DNA from: Mycoplasmataceae bacterium
GTDB taxonomy: Bacteria; Bacillota_I; Bacilli_A; Mycoplasmatales; Mycoplasmoidaceae
Length of the DNA: 64,000 nucleotides
NCBI GenBank assembly: GCA_031288285.1
Contig: JAITRQ010000014.1
Coordinates: 1 to 64,000 of the forward strand
Direction of reading: 5' to 3'
Under the pieces are notes generated by a model. It was not told where the DNA came from, searched no databases, and saw only the letters and a list, made by a program, of their open reading frames with translations. The translations under genes were made by a program, and so were the position numbers. Within the stretch, counting starts at the first letter, position 1, and each line of letters begins with the position of its first letter. This document shows, in pieces, positions 44,679 through 57,264 of this stretch.

Positions 44679-44754
44679 TGGTGGAGCGTGAGGGGCTCGA
44701 ACCCCCGACCCTCTGCTTGTAAGGCAGATGCTCTCCCAGCTGAGCTAACGCTCC
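44679..44754 (-). tRNA. tRNA-Val (anticodon UAC)
   Basis: Cloverleaf with acceptor GGAGCGT/ACGCTCC, anticodon loop CTTACAA, T-loop TTCGAGC and encoded CCA. Last of four tRNAs in a row. Confidence 0.96.
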
Positions 44755-44755
44755 A

Positions 44756-44831
44756 TGGTGGAGGATATGGGACTCAAACCCACAACCTTCTGAATGCAAA
44801 TCAGATGCTCTATCAATTGCGCTAATCCCCC
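44756..44831 (-). tRNA. tRNA-Ala (anticodon UGC)
   Basis: Acceptor GGGGGAT/ATCCTCC with G-T pairing, anticodon loop TTTGCAT, T-loop TTTGAGT and encoded CCA. One base separates it from tRNA-Val. Confidence 0.95.
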
Positions 44832-44832
44832 A

Positions 44833-44909
44833 TGGTGACCAGTATGGGATTCAAACCCATGAATGCCGCCGTGAAAGGGCGGTGTGTTAAGTCGCTTCAC
44901 CAACTGGCC
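44833..44909 (-). tRNA. tRNA-Glu (anticodon UUC)
   Basis: Acceptor GGCCAGT/ACTGGTC, anticodon loop CTTTCAC between CCGCC and GGCGG, and encoded CCA. Confidence 0.95.
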
Positions 44910-44915
44910 AATGTA

Positions 44916-44990
44916 TGGCGGCCACAGTAGGGATCGAACCTACGGCCAACCGGTTAACAGCCGGTTGCTCTACCGCTGAGCTATGTGGCC
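44916..44990 (-). tRNA. tRNA-Asn (anticodon GUU)
   Basis: Anticodon loop CTGTTAA between ACCGG and CCGGT, T-loop TTCGATC and encoded CCA. First tRNA of the four-gene cluster. A TATATA-like box lies just upstream on the minus strand. Confidence 0.96.
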
Positions 44991-45016
44991 AATGATAGAC
45001 TTATATATGATAACAT

Positions 45017-45033
45017 AAAACCAAAACGGTTTT
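45017..45033 (-). terminator. small hairpin after tRNA-Trp
   Basis: AAAACC and GGTTTT pair around a five-base loop on the minus strand, 49 bases beyond tRNA-Trp. The T-run is only four bases long, so terminator strength is doubtful. Confidence 0.35.
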
Positions 45034-45081
45034 AGGAGTTAAATTACTAACACTTTATGAAGTAATAGCATTTTCAACGTC

Positions 45082-45155
45082 TGGCAGGGATTGTAGGAAT
45101 TGAACCCACATCAGCGGTTTTGGAGACCGTTATTCTTCCATTAAACTAAATCCCT
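45082..45155 (-). tRNA. tRNA-Trp (anticodon CCA)
   Basis: Anticodon loop CTCCAAA, acceptor AGGGATT/AATCCCT and encoded CCA. It reads UGG only. The many UGA Trp codons in this window need a second tRNA-Trp with anticodon UCA, which is not present here. A TATAAT lies upstream on the minus strand near 45200. Confidence 0.94.
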
Positions 45156-45276
45156 GTTGTCTTAAATGATGACTATATCTCGCAATTGATTAGCAACAAT
45201 ATTATAATTAATATTGTATTGGTAAAAAAATACTTGAAATAATTAATATAATAACTTCACTTTTTCATATTTGTAT

Positions 45277-47826
45277 ATGCACAAAATACATCGCTTAAAC
45301 GTTTTTGCACCTAACCGTCGAATTTTAAAAAAAGCACGACAAATTGCGAATCAAACCGAAGCTCTTAAAAATAAATTTCGTAAGATGTCAAATCAAGACT
45401 TGACAAATATGACGGATTATTTTTTAAGCGAAATTAAGCGCGGTGTCTCATTAGATACATTAATGCCACAGGCTTTCGCTGTTGCGCGTGAAGCGTGTTA
45501 TCGAGTCCATAATTTATTCGCTTACAAAGTACAAGTTGTTGGTGCAGCAATTGTTCATTTTGGTGATTTTGCCGAAATGTATACTGGTGAAGGTAAAACT
45601 CTTACATTAGTTATTGTCGCTTATTTAAATGCTTTATTAAAGCAAGGAGTACACATCGTTACTGTTAATGAATATTTAGTACAGCGTGATGCGAAATTTT
45701 GTGCCCAAGCATTGAACCCACTAAAAATCACTGTCGGTTATAACACTGCAGCAATGTCGCAAGACCAAAAACGTGCTATGTATGCATGCGACATTACTTA
45801 CACCACCAACTCCGAAGTTGGTTTTGATTATTTACGCGATAACATGGTACGACATTATGAAGATAAAGTTATTCGTAATTTAAATTTTGCAATTGTGGAT
45901 GAAGGTGATTCGATTTTAGTTGATGAAGCACGTACACCATTAATCATTTCTGGTCAGCCCAAAAAAGATGTTTCCATGTATGTACAAGTTGATCAATTTG
46001 TCAAAACATTAAAACCCGAAGATTATAAAGTTGATCCCGAATCTAATTCAGCAATGTTGACTGATAGCGGTATTAAAAAAACTGAAGAACTTTATAAAAT
46101 CAAAAACTTATTTTCCATTGAGCACTCTGATTTAGTTCATAAAATTAAAAACGCTTTAATGGCTAACTACGTGTTTGAAGAGGGTGTTGAATACATTGTC
46201 AAAGATAACAAGATTATGTTAGTAGATCAATTTACTGGTCGAATTATGGAGGGTCGAAGCTACAATGCGGGATTACACCAAGCAATTCAAGCCAAAGAAT
46301 ACGTCAAGATTGAACCAGAAAACGTTATTGTCGCCACCATCACTTATCAATCATTTTTTCGCCTTTATCGTAAATTAGCTGGTGTTTCAGGAACTGCCAT
46401 GACTGAAAATGAAGAATTTCTCAAAATTTATAATATGGTTGTTGTCCCTGTACCGACTAATCGTCCTAATATTCGTAAAGACATGAATGACTATGTTTTT
46501 CAAAACAAAACGAGCAAGTGACATCACGTTGTAGCCGAAATTGAACGTTTGCACAAAGCGGGTCAACCAATTCTTGTTGGTACTGCATCAGTAGAAGATT
46601 CTGAAGAATTAACCAAAGTTTTGCGCAATAAAGGATTAAAGTATGAACTACTTAATGCTAAGAATCATGCTCGTGAAGCTGAAATCGTTGCACGTGCTGG
46701 TCAACTTAATGCCATTACTATTTCTACTAACATGGCAGGTCGTGGTACTGACATTAAATTGGGATCGGGGGTAGTAGAATTAGGCGGCTTATATGTTATC
46801 GGTACAGAACGTCACGAATCTCGCCGAGTAGACAACCAATTACGCGGTCGTTCAGGACGACAAGGTGATCCAGGCATTACCCGCTTTTTTATTTCGTTGG
46901 AAGATACGTTATTTCGTCGTTTCGCTGTTGACCGTCAACAAAAAGCTGATAGTAAAATTGATGATGATTTTTACGATTCGTGATTTTTTACACGTTTATT
47001 AAATGCTACCCAAAAAAAAGTGGAAGCCTTAAATTTTGATACACGCAAGCATTTAATTGATTATGACAGTGTGTTATCTAACCAACGAGAATTAATTTAT
47101 AAACAACGCGATCAAATACTAAAAAATGTTGACAACTCATTAATTTTACGTAATATGGCTAAAACCGTTAGTAATGATGTAGTTCGTTTGTATAAATCGC
47201 CTAAAAATGAACGTTACGTTAATTCTGAACCGTTGGTGCAGGCATTAAATACAAAACTATTTAATGCGATGTTAATCAGTCCAAATTATCTACACGAAAA
47301 AACTATTGATCAAGCCGAAGCAATAATTAATGAAATTTTAAAAATTAGTATCGCTAAACGTATTGAAATGTTGGGTGTTGAGCAATCAAAAACTATGTTA
47401 AGAGATTTATTAATTCAAAATCTGGATTTTCAATGAACAAGTCATTTGGACCGTATGACCAAAATACGAGAAGGTGTAACATTGCGTTCACTTGAACAGC
47501 GTAGTCCATTAAATATTTATGTAGAAGACGCTGATAAGCATTTTCTACAAATGAAAAAAAATGTTGCACATCAATGTATTATTGCTTTACATCGTATGTA
47601 CATTCCAAAAGTTAATGAAGAGTTGCATAACTCTTTAAGTGCAATATTACCACAAATAGTTGTTGATGTCACTACTGGCACTGAACAGATTTCCAATCCA
47701 CTATCATCCGCAGCATTAAATACACCAATTGAAGCAAAAGCTGAACCAAAAATAATTGCACGTAACGCTAAAGATGAATTACTTGAAAAAATGAAACAAG
47801 CGCAATCAAATAATGATCAAAAATAA
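45277..47826 (+). CDS. secA: preprotein translocase ATPase SecA
   Basis: Motor for protein export through SecYEG. It has 849 residues. DEAD motor 1 carries GEGKTLT, the [17 protein letters not shown] segment follows, and motor 2 has [14 protein letters not shown] and the RQGDPG motif. The helical scaffold and wing follow. The C-terminal zinc tail is absent, as in many mollicutes. A TTG six bases upstream could add two residues, but the ATG at 45277 fits the family ([15 protein letters not shown]). TATAAT at 45247-45252 gives an 18-base leader. Several Trp are TGA. uvrB begins 12 bases later. Confidence 0.96.
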
Positions 47827-47838
47827 AATGTACAGTTT

Positions 47839-49824
47839 ATGAATAATGATCATTTCAAATTAACAAGTGAGTTATCACCAAAAGGTGATCAAACCAAAGC
47901 TATTGAGCAGCTAACTAAAAATATTCAACAGGGAATTAAATCTCAAGTATTGCTAGGTGCCACTGGAACAGGTAAGACTTTTACAATTGCAAATGTTATT
48001 AATAATGTTCAAAAGAAAACTTTAGTTATTGTCCATAATAAAACACTGGCTGCACAATTATATAGTGAGTTTAAAGATCTATTCAAGGATAACCGTGTAG
48101 AGTATTTTGTTTCGTATTTTGATTTTTATCAACCTGAGGCATACATCCCCCGTAGTGATACATATATTGAAAAAAATTCACAAACCAATCAGGAAATTGA
48201 GATGTTACGTCTTTCATCAATAAATTCTTTAGCAAGTGATAAAGCCGTTATTGTTGTAGCATCAGTCGCTGCTATTTATGCATCAGTTTCGCCCAATGAT
48301 TTCAACACTTTTCGTATTATCCTTAGCAAAAATCAAACTAAAAATTTAAAACAGTTACAATACGATTTAATCCGCTTACAATACCAACGTAACAATGTGG
48401 AATTATTACCTGGAGCTTTTCGTTTGCGGGGTGATGTATTAGAAATTGCACCAGGTTATACTGATGAATATTTAATTCGAATATCATTTTTAGGTGATGT
48501 TATTGAAGAAATCGTTACGATTGATGTTTTGACTGGATCAGTTAAAGAACGGTGAAACACTTATGTGATAGTCCCGGCTAATGAATATATTATGAATGTG
48601 GACCGTCGCGGTGAGTCAATAAAACGCATTAAAGAAGAATTAATTCAAAGAGTTAAATACTTTCGATTGCAAAAAAAATTATTGGAAGCACAAAGATTAT
48701 CAGAACGCACCAAACACGATATTGAATCGCTAGAAGAATTAGGTTATTGTAATGGTATTGAAAATTATTCCCGACATTTAGAACTTCGTGAAGCGGGTCA
48801 AACTCCTTACACTCTATTTGATTACTTTGGTAAGGATTGATTGCTAGTTATCGATGAATCACATATGACCATCCCGCAAGTTCGCGGTATGTATAATACA
48901 GATGTTTCAAGGAAAACTACATTAGTTGAATATGGTTTCAGATTACCATCGGCTTTGGATAATCGACCATTGAAGTTTGAAGAATTTCAAGGTAAAATCG
49001 ACAATGTTATATATGTATCAGCCACTCCCAATGATTGAGAAATGGATCAATCTCATCACCACATTATTGAGCAAATAGTCAGACCAACAGGACTAGTTGA
49101 TCCAAAAATCGAAATTCATCCTAGTAAATTTCAAGTTGATGATTTAATCATTGAATTACAAAAACAAATCAAGAAAAACGAGAGAACTTTAGTAACGGTA
49201 TTAACCATTAAAATGGCAGAAAGTCTTGCTGAATATTTACATAAACAAAAAATTAAAGTTGCTTATATGCACAATGAAATCAAAACGCTGGATCGTACCA
49301 AAATTATCAATAATCTTCGTCGCGGTAAATATGATGTATTGATAGGTATTAATTTATTACGTGAGGGTCTAGATTTACCAGAAGTTTCATTGGTAGCAAT
49401 TTTTGATGCTGATAAACCTGGGTTATTCCGAAGCGAAAAAGCTTTAATTCAGACTTTCGGACGTGCAGCACGAAATATCAATGGTCGTATCATTCTTTAC
49501 GCTAATGAAATAACTAACTCAATGAAGGTTGCAATTGACGAAACTAACCGCCGTCGTCAAATTCAAATTACTTATAACCAAAAAAATCACATCATTCCAA
49601 CAACCATTGTTAAACCAATTGCTAGTGAAATATCTTCAAAAGATGATAGTAAAGTTATTGAAGCCTATTTTCAAAATAATAAAACCGATTCTAAGAGTCG
49701 TTCTAAAGCAATTAACATTTTACGTAAAGAAATGCTTCAAGCAGCTAAACAGCGTGAATATGAGCGAGCTGCCTATCTGCGTGACTTAATGATAGAATTA
49801 GAAGGTAAAATTAATAATGCTTAA
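47839..49824 (+). CDS. uvrB: excinuclease ABC subunit B
   Basis: Damage-verifying helicase of nucleotide excision repair. It has 661 residues. [11 protein letters not shown] Walker A, the [12 protein letters not shown] beta-hairpin that probes damage, DESH box [23 protein letters not shown] and QTFGRAARN are present. The C-terminal UVR motif that contacts UvrC ends the protein. Trp codons are TGA in three places. Its end overlaps the DUF31-like lipoprotein gene by eight bases. Confidence 0.96.
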
Positions 49825-50920
49825 GTTTTGTAAAGGAATTTTTTCAAGCGCTCTTTTTGTTGTCCTACTGATTCCGTTTTCTTTAACTAGTTGTGCCAAA
49901 AACAAAAATAGCAATCTTGATTACTCTTCACCATATGCTGATTTTATTAACGAACGCACTTTTTCTATGCTGTGCGTTGTTCCAAATATTGAGCCCGGTA
50001 AAATCGGATATATTGCTGGTACGGGTTGGTTATTCAAGAAATCAATCAATGCTGATTATGAATATTATTTGGCCACCAACCTTCACGTTTCAGCATCATA
50101 CCCTTATTATTCGACTGCAGGTAAATCAGTATCATTTTGATTAAGTTATTGTCCTGATTATAAGAATAGTAATTATTACATCCCTTACGTCGAGCAAATG
50201 AAAGATTTACCGGATTATTTTTACCAAATTAATTCATATTCAATATTAGCTTCAACTCCCGAACAAAGACCCATATTAGCGAACTATAGTAGTGCACTAG
50301 GGTACGAATGTGATTTAGATTTCAATGTTTTTGATGTAAATTTTGGTACTTCTAATGATATTTCATCCAATGATCCATTCCGTAAAAATGGTTCACCCCT
50401 TCTTAATAGATTAAACGGTTTAAATCAATATGCACAAACAAAAGCAAATAACTTATTAGAATTCGCCGATTCTAATTACACTTATAAAAAGAACATGTCA
50501 ATTCATGTTGGTGGTTTTCCTGCAAGACCATGAGCAATCAACGAAAGACGGCTTAAATGGATTTGTTATCAAACATACATAGATAATTGATATTTTGCTG
50601 CCAGCCAAAATAATCCCCTTATCAATCCCGAAGATCCAATTCAATTCGCACCGCAGGATTATCATATTGCAATCTTGGGAAAAGAGTTAGCCTACGGAGT
50701 AAACACTACTTCAGAATTAACTGGTGGTAGTAGTGGTAGTATGATTATTGACGATGATAACAAAGTTATCGGTATTAATTTTGCTTCTGCACATTCTGAA
50801 GATGAATATTCCAGTTTACAGGGTTTTGGTTTATTTTTGAATTGTAATAATAATTTTTTTGGAAATAATTATCGTTACGAAATATTTAATAGTTGATTGG
50901 CATTTAAAAACTTACCTTAA
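49817..50920 (+). CDS. DUF31-like serine protease lipoprotein
   Basis: A 367-residue secreted protein with a hydrophobic signal and lipobox SLTSC, lipidated Cys26. The body resembles mycoplasma DUF31 peptidases with a trypsin-like triad: TGWLF and YLATNLHV supply the His, and LTGGSSGSMIIDDDNKVIGI supplies the Ser. The acidic residue is not obvious. Related DUF31 proteins include the immunoglobulin-cleaving MIP partner of MIB, but no MIB-type gene is adjacent. It overlaps uvrB and converges with tatD by 17 bases. The target is unknown. Confidence 0.75.
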
Positions 50921-51680
50921 ACAAATTAATGGTATTAGTATAAATTTGTTTTTGCAAAATATTTTCATCAATATTTAAAATTTTTGCCATTGCTTTTATC
51001 ACAAATGGTACATACAATGGTGAATTAGTCTTACCACGATATGGTTCGGGGGTTAATCACGGTGCATCTGTTTCACTTAATAATAATTGAGGTGGAATTG
51101 CTTTAATAGCGTCTTTTAATAAAAGAGCATTCCTAAAAGTAATTATTCCCGGGATTGAAATATAAAATCCTAACCTAGTATATTTTTCTACCAATTCTCT
51201 GTCACCACTATAACAATGAATGATAACTTTTATACCAGTAGCATATTTGGTTAGGACATCTATTGCATCATCGTGCGCATCACGAACATGAACCATTAAC
51301 GGTAAGTTAAATTCCTTAGCAATTTCAATATGCTTTATAAAAAACAATTTTTGTTGTTCTTTATTAGTGTCTGAATAATGATAATCCAATCCCGTTTCAC
51401 CTATTGCGACAATTTTATTTTTTTTATTCAATACTCATTTTGTTAATTGTGTAATAACTAGTGATAATGAAGTTTTATGTGTGTCGTTGGGATGAATGCC
51501 TACAATCGCATAAACATTTTCGTGCTTTTGAGCATGAGCAATTGCAAGCGCTGATGTTTCTAAATTCGTACCAACATCATTCAAAATAATCCCTTGTTTT
51601 AAACAAGCTTCAGCAATTGTATCTGCGTTTTGGACTAGCGGATCGTGGTTGATATGTGTATGACAGTCGTAATATTGCAT
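50904..51680 (-). CDS. tatD: TatD-family metal-dependent deoxyribonuclease
   Basis: A 258-residue TIM-barrel hydrolase. DCHTHINH near the start holds the first two metal-binding His, then VGIHPNDTH, IGETGLDYHYSD with the bridging Glu, HVRDAHDD, IHCYSGD and LLSETDAPWLTPEP with the last Asp. It is the final gene of the serS-to-tatD operon, one base after mnmE. Confidence 0.92.
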
Positions 51681-51681
51681 T

Positions 51682-53010
51682 TTATTTGCCTACACAAAAA
51701 TTTTGAAACATTTCGTTAATAAAATCAAGATTTTTCTTTTCACCTAAGATTAACGAAACATCATCAAGTGCATCATGTAAATAATTGGTGGTTAAATCAA
51801 AAGGTTGATGGGTATTAATTATTTCTTGTGCTTTTGACAAATTATCAACACAATGTTGCATAAATCCTATTAAAACGGTAGATGGAATAATGAATAACAT
51901 ATTTTTTGTACAAGAATCTTCAATTTTTGTTATAGAAATTATATGTTTTATCAAATTATTTAATTTCCCTTGCTTGGCACTTACTTTTATTCCATGGATG
52001 TTACATTTGGAATGTAAATCATTCTTATTGATAGCGACTAAATGTTTTTTGTTTCCAATAAGTTTTAGTATATTGAAATCGTTTTTATCAAGATGAGCGG
52101 TTCCATCTACCACCATTAATATTAAATCAGCATTAGTAATGACTTCTTTGGTTTTACCAATACTTAACAAATCAATTTTCTTGTTTGTTTTATAGACGCC
52201 TGCAGTGTCTAAAAAATTAAATGTAATCCCTTGAATATTTATACTCTCCTTAATAACATCTCTGGTTGTACCTTTGATTGGAGAAATAATTGCACGATTA
52301 TTTCTTAGAATTGCATTCAGTAACGATGATTTACCAACATTGGGTTTGCCGACGATGCCCACATTAATGCCGCGATGAATAATTAATGATTGATTCGAAA
52401 TGTTGATTATCTTTTTCATTTCTTTAATCATGATATCTAATATTTGTTTGAATTTTGTTGGCTTAATGTCTGGTACATCATCAAATTCTGGATAATCTAT
52501 ATTTATTTCTACCTGTGCTAGTAGCGAAAAAATTTTATTCTTAAAATCATGTAATTTAGTTTGCATAGCATTGTTAAAACCTGAAGTAGCCAAAGTAATT
52601 GCTCATTCACTTGATGCATTCACTAAATCATTTGCAGACTCGGCCTCGATCAATGATATTTTATTGTTAATAAAAGCGCGCTGAGTAAATTCACCATGTT
52701 TAGCTAACCGGCAACCTTTACTAATTAATAATTGAATAATCTTATTTGCGAGAAAATAGCCACCGTGGCAATTGATTTCAATCAAATCCTCACCTGTATA
52801 TGATTTGGGTGATACAAATTTAATAAGTAGTACTTGATCAATTTTTTGATCATTGTTCACAATTCACACTTTTTGAACGCAATAGCCTTTGTGCAAAACT
52901 TTTTGATTAGAAATTTTGTTAATAATTTTATAAGTATCTTTCCCACTAATGCGGATGATGTGAATTGCACCGTTCATTGGAGGTGTGGCAAGCGCGACAA
53001 TTGTGTACAT
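51682..53010 (-). CDS. mnmE: tRNA-modifying GTPase MnmE
   Basis: With MnmG forms cmnm5U34 in tRNA. It has 442 residues. The N-terminal tetrahydrofolate-binding domain starts MYTIVALATPP, with YTGEDLIEINCHGG, then a helical domain. The inserted G domain has GIVGKPNVGKSSLLN, the TTRDVI switch, LDTAGVY and NKND. The C-terminus FCVGK carries the catalytic Cys. Its ATG overlaps the holB stop by one base. Confidence 0.95.
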
Positions 53011-53804
53011 TATATTTTTTGCAAGATCTTTCAAAGATTATCAAATATTAATATTTTAATTGGATTAAAATTTACATTTTGAATCAATTCATATAAATTA
53101 ACATTATTTGGAATAAGGTTACTAATTATTTTTAAGACTAAATAGATTTGCTGGTAATCCATTTTTTTAAACTGATCCGCAAGTTGTTTAACTATTATTA
53201 AATCATCGTGATGAGCTATAAGTTCTTTTGCGAAAGAGTAGGATTTAATGAATAGCTTTGATTCAATATCACCGATTAGTTCATTAATATCATAATATGT
53301 ATTTTTGATAATATTAATTTCTTCATCATTGAATTTATACTTAGATAATTGCTTGATTATTGAATGTTCATTTGTTGGAACAATGTACACTTGACAACGG
53401 CTTTTAATGGTTGGTAAAACCAAATCAATGGTACGAGTAGTTAAAATGGCATAAGTATTTGTGGGTGGTTCTTCTAGAAACTTTAACAGCGCATTAACTG
53501 CTTGCTGTGATGCAAACTCAATTCCATAAATAATATAAAATTTAACCCCGGCAATTTCAACGGCAGATTGTTGGAATTGTTGAATTATTCGCAAAATTTC
53601 GTCTTTTTTGATATTACTTTTATAACCATCAATTTTGATAACATCGTAATATGTGTTGGTATCAATTTTGTTTTTCCATTTTGCGTTTTCAACTATGGAT
53701 TTCATGTATTCTTTGATGAAATCATCTAATGAACAAAGCTTTGATTCAACAAAAATCAATGCATGTGGTTTTGTTGAAGCATTTAATAAATTATTTAATG
53801 ACAT
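53010..53804 (-). CDS. holB: DNA polymerase III delta-prime-like clamp-loader subunit
   Basis: A 264-residue AAA+ protein. It has no Walker A, as expected for delta-prime. VKFYIIYGIEFASQQAVNALLKFLEEPP (SRC-box side) and the KSRCQVY motif are typical. The C-terminal helical part is short. The last Trp is TGA, so the true end is 21 bases past the apparent stop and overlaps the mnmE start by one base. The tmk-holB pairing is common in Firmicutes. Confidence 0.88.
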
Positions 53805-54456
53805 AATGCTTGTTGATTTTTTTTATAATATTTTGAAATACATCATCAAATACTTCATCAATCTTCTTAGATGCTTCAACTTGAACAATTGTTCCATTAC
53901 GATTATTGTCAATTAACTGACGATAACCTTCATAAACTTTATTATGTAAATCCATTTCTTCACGATCGAGACGATTGTTATCTCGCAGTAAATCACCTTT
54001 AATTCGATTTATACCTTGTTGAGGATTTATCATAAGGACAATAACCAAATCTGGTAATACATTATCTATTGCAAAAGTATTAATATCCCATATGTTTTTA
54101 AAGCCTATGCCTCTAGCATAACCTTGATAAACAAGTGATGAATGAACATATCGATCGCACAAAACTAAATCGCCATTTAACAAATGAGGTTTAATGAAAT
54201 CATGAACGTGTTGCGCCCGCGATGCAGCAAAAAGCAGAGCTTCGGTACGATAATTAATGTTATACTCGGTTTTATTAAGCAGAAGATTTCTGATGTCTTC
54301 AGCAACAATATTATTTTTTCCACCGGGCTCGCGTGTCAGTAAAATTTTAAATGGAAAATGTTGTTGATTCAATTTCTCGTAAACCATTGAAATAATCGTA
54401 GACTTACCACTACCATCAGGACCCTCAAAGGTAATAAATAATCCACGTTTATTCAT
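53791..54456 (-). CDS. tmk: thymidylate kinase
   Basis: Phosphorylates dTMP to dTDP. It has 221 residues. P-loop FEGPDGSGKST, the TREPGG dTMP loop, DRYVHSSLVYQG and the lid region with RDNNRLDREE are present. It overlaps holB by 14 bases, and its start overlaps the upstream Cys-rich gene by eight bases. Confidence 0.96.
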   Translation of the reverse strand: MNKRGLFITFEGPDGSGKSTIISMVYEKLNQQHFPFKILLTREPGGKNNIVAEDIRNLLLNKTEYNINYRTEALLFAASRAQHVHDFIKPHLLNGDLVLCDRYVHSSLVYQGYARGIGFKNIWDINTFAIDNVLPDLVIVLMINPQQGINRIKGDLLRDNNRLDREEMDLHNKVYEGYRQLIDNNRNGTIVQVEASKKIDEVFDDVFQNIIKKINKHYVIK

Positions 54457-54584
54457 GCGTTTTAATTCAAGTAACGTTTTTTAAACAAACGGGCGGATGG
54501 TCAGATTGCATATGAGCGCGAAGACACGAACAACATTTATTGTGATTCGAGCATTTGATCGCGGGACAAGGACACTCAAATTTA

Positions 54585-54595
<11 letters not shown>
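54449..54595 (-). CDS. 48-residue cysteine-rich protein, DUF6485-like
   Basis: A short frame readable with one TGA Trp. Eight cysteines are at positions 3, 8, 10, 15, 21, 22, 24 and 37. The order C-x4-C-x-C-x4-C-x5-CC-x-C-x3-H followed by a Pro-Val-Cys near the end matches what I recall of the DUF6485 small cytosolic proteins of Firmicutes (C-x-C...GKCCECI-x-x-H...LP-x-C). It overlaps both serS (11 bases) and tmk (eight bases), which argues for a real, co-translated gene. A zinc or Fe-S binding role is likely but unproven. Confidence 0.7.
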
Positions 54596-55868
<1,273 letters not shown>

Positions 55869-55999
55869 AAATTAGATTTAATTTATCCAAATTATTATAT
55901 TGTCTTTTATTTATAACTTCAATGAGGTTATGTATTAATCTTATTAACGTATATATAATAAAAGTAGAATTGTACGTAATCGTAATACATGGGGTATTT

Positions 56000-56311
56000 A
56001 TGGCAAAAATAAAATTAGCGTTAGAAATTGAAGAAAATTTATACAACCAATTAAAAAAACATTATGAAGAAATCGGTAAGAAAATGCACTTTATTAGTGT
56101 AGAGGATTACATTTTATTCATCATTACTTCCTTTTTGCATAGTAGTGAACAATTTAAAAATATGTCTCAAAATTTTGGTAATTTGTTTAGTATGTTTGAT
56201 GGTACCAATGTTGATTTGAGTGAAATCATTAAAAAATATAAATCAAAGAACGAGACCAAGCAAGAATCTAGTGATGATAATCAAAAGAAAAAAGATAATT
56301 TAAAAAATTAG
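56000..56311 (+). CDS. hypothetical 103-residue charged protein
   Basis: Starts with KIKLALEIEENLYNQLKKHYEEIG, a strand-helix pattern that resembles ribbon-helix-helix starts but is not a match I can defend. A helix rich in Phe and Ile at about 38-53 and a Lys/Glu/Asp tail follow. A TATAAT near 55955 precedes it. It lies five bases upstream of the glycosyltransferase gene and probably shares its transcript. Confidence 0.55.
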   Translation: MAKIKLALEIEENLYNQLKKHYEEIGKKMHFISVEDYILFIITSFLHSSEQFKNMSQNFGNLFSMFDGTNVDLSEIIKKYKSKNETKQESSDDNQKKKDNLKN

Positions 56312-56316
56312 TATAT

Positions 56317-57264
56317 ATGAATTTAGCAATAATTTATCATGCCTATAGCAATACATTAAATTTAGACAAGTCGCTTAATAGTCTTCTACAACAAACCGAT
56401 AAAAATTTTGAACTTATTTTATGTAATGACGGCGCCACCGAGCAAGTTACCACAATTTTAAAAAAAATTCCTTTTACTAAATTAGCAAAATTATTTTATT
56501 GGCATTCCAATCAAAATGTTGGTCATGCAATTACTTTCAATAATGTCGTTACCACGACTACTGCTAAATATGTATATTACATGGGGTCTAACATCACACT
56601 AAACGTTGATTTCGTAAAATCCATAAATTCCTTAATAGAACAATACAAAAATGCAGATATGTTCATGTTTACTGCTAATGAGAATACGACAATTTCTGTT
56701 AAAAAATTTACTTCAATTAATTCTGATTTAAAATTTTTTATTTCACAATCTATGAAGCGTTCCATTTTGTCAACTTCTTTGCTTAGAGAAAATCATATTG
56801 AATTAGAAAAAAATCGATATATGCCTTTACTGTTTATGTATCAAATTTTTAGTAAACTTAATAGTTGTATTTTGATTGATAAAAAATTGGCATCTTTTAC
56901 AAAAGTACAATCGTATTCTTACAATTTATATGATATTTTTGAGGCGAATAAAATTTTATTTGATAGGTATCAAAAAACAACATTTTTTAAAAAAAATCAG
57001 ACAATAATAAAAAATTTAATAATTTTATCTATTTTCCGTTTCTTTCTTGTTCGTGTTTACGAGTCTTACGGTAATAGCAGTACTACAAAAATCGCTTTAG
57101 ATCGTGCAAAGAAATGATTGGACACAAACATTAATGAGTGGCGTCGTAATTCACTACTTAATTCTAAAAAACTTGCCAACACTTACCCCGTTGCTTTATA
57201 TATTTCTAAATTCAAATTTAAGATAAATTATCTTAAGATTTTAACCACTAAAGTGAAACGATAA
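56317..57264 (+). CDS. family 2 glycosyltransferase-like protein lacking the DxD motif
   Basis: A 315-residue protein with the GT2 start AIIYHAYSNTLNLDKSLNSLLQQ and a LILCNDGATE nucleotide-binding segment. Where active enzymes have a DxD (as DSDD in the 30969 gene), this one reads YYMGSNITLN near residues 85-95. The remaining sequence is Lys, Phe and Ile-rich with a weakly hydrophobic end. It may be an inactive or re-purposed transferase. It overlaps the RDD protein gene by one base. Confidence 0.65.

Noticed and set aside
49529-49789. 86-codon frame inside uvrB
   Set aside because: Out-of-frame Lys/Gln-rich shadow of the uvrB C-terminal region.
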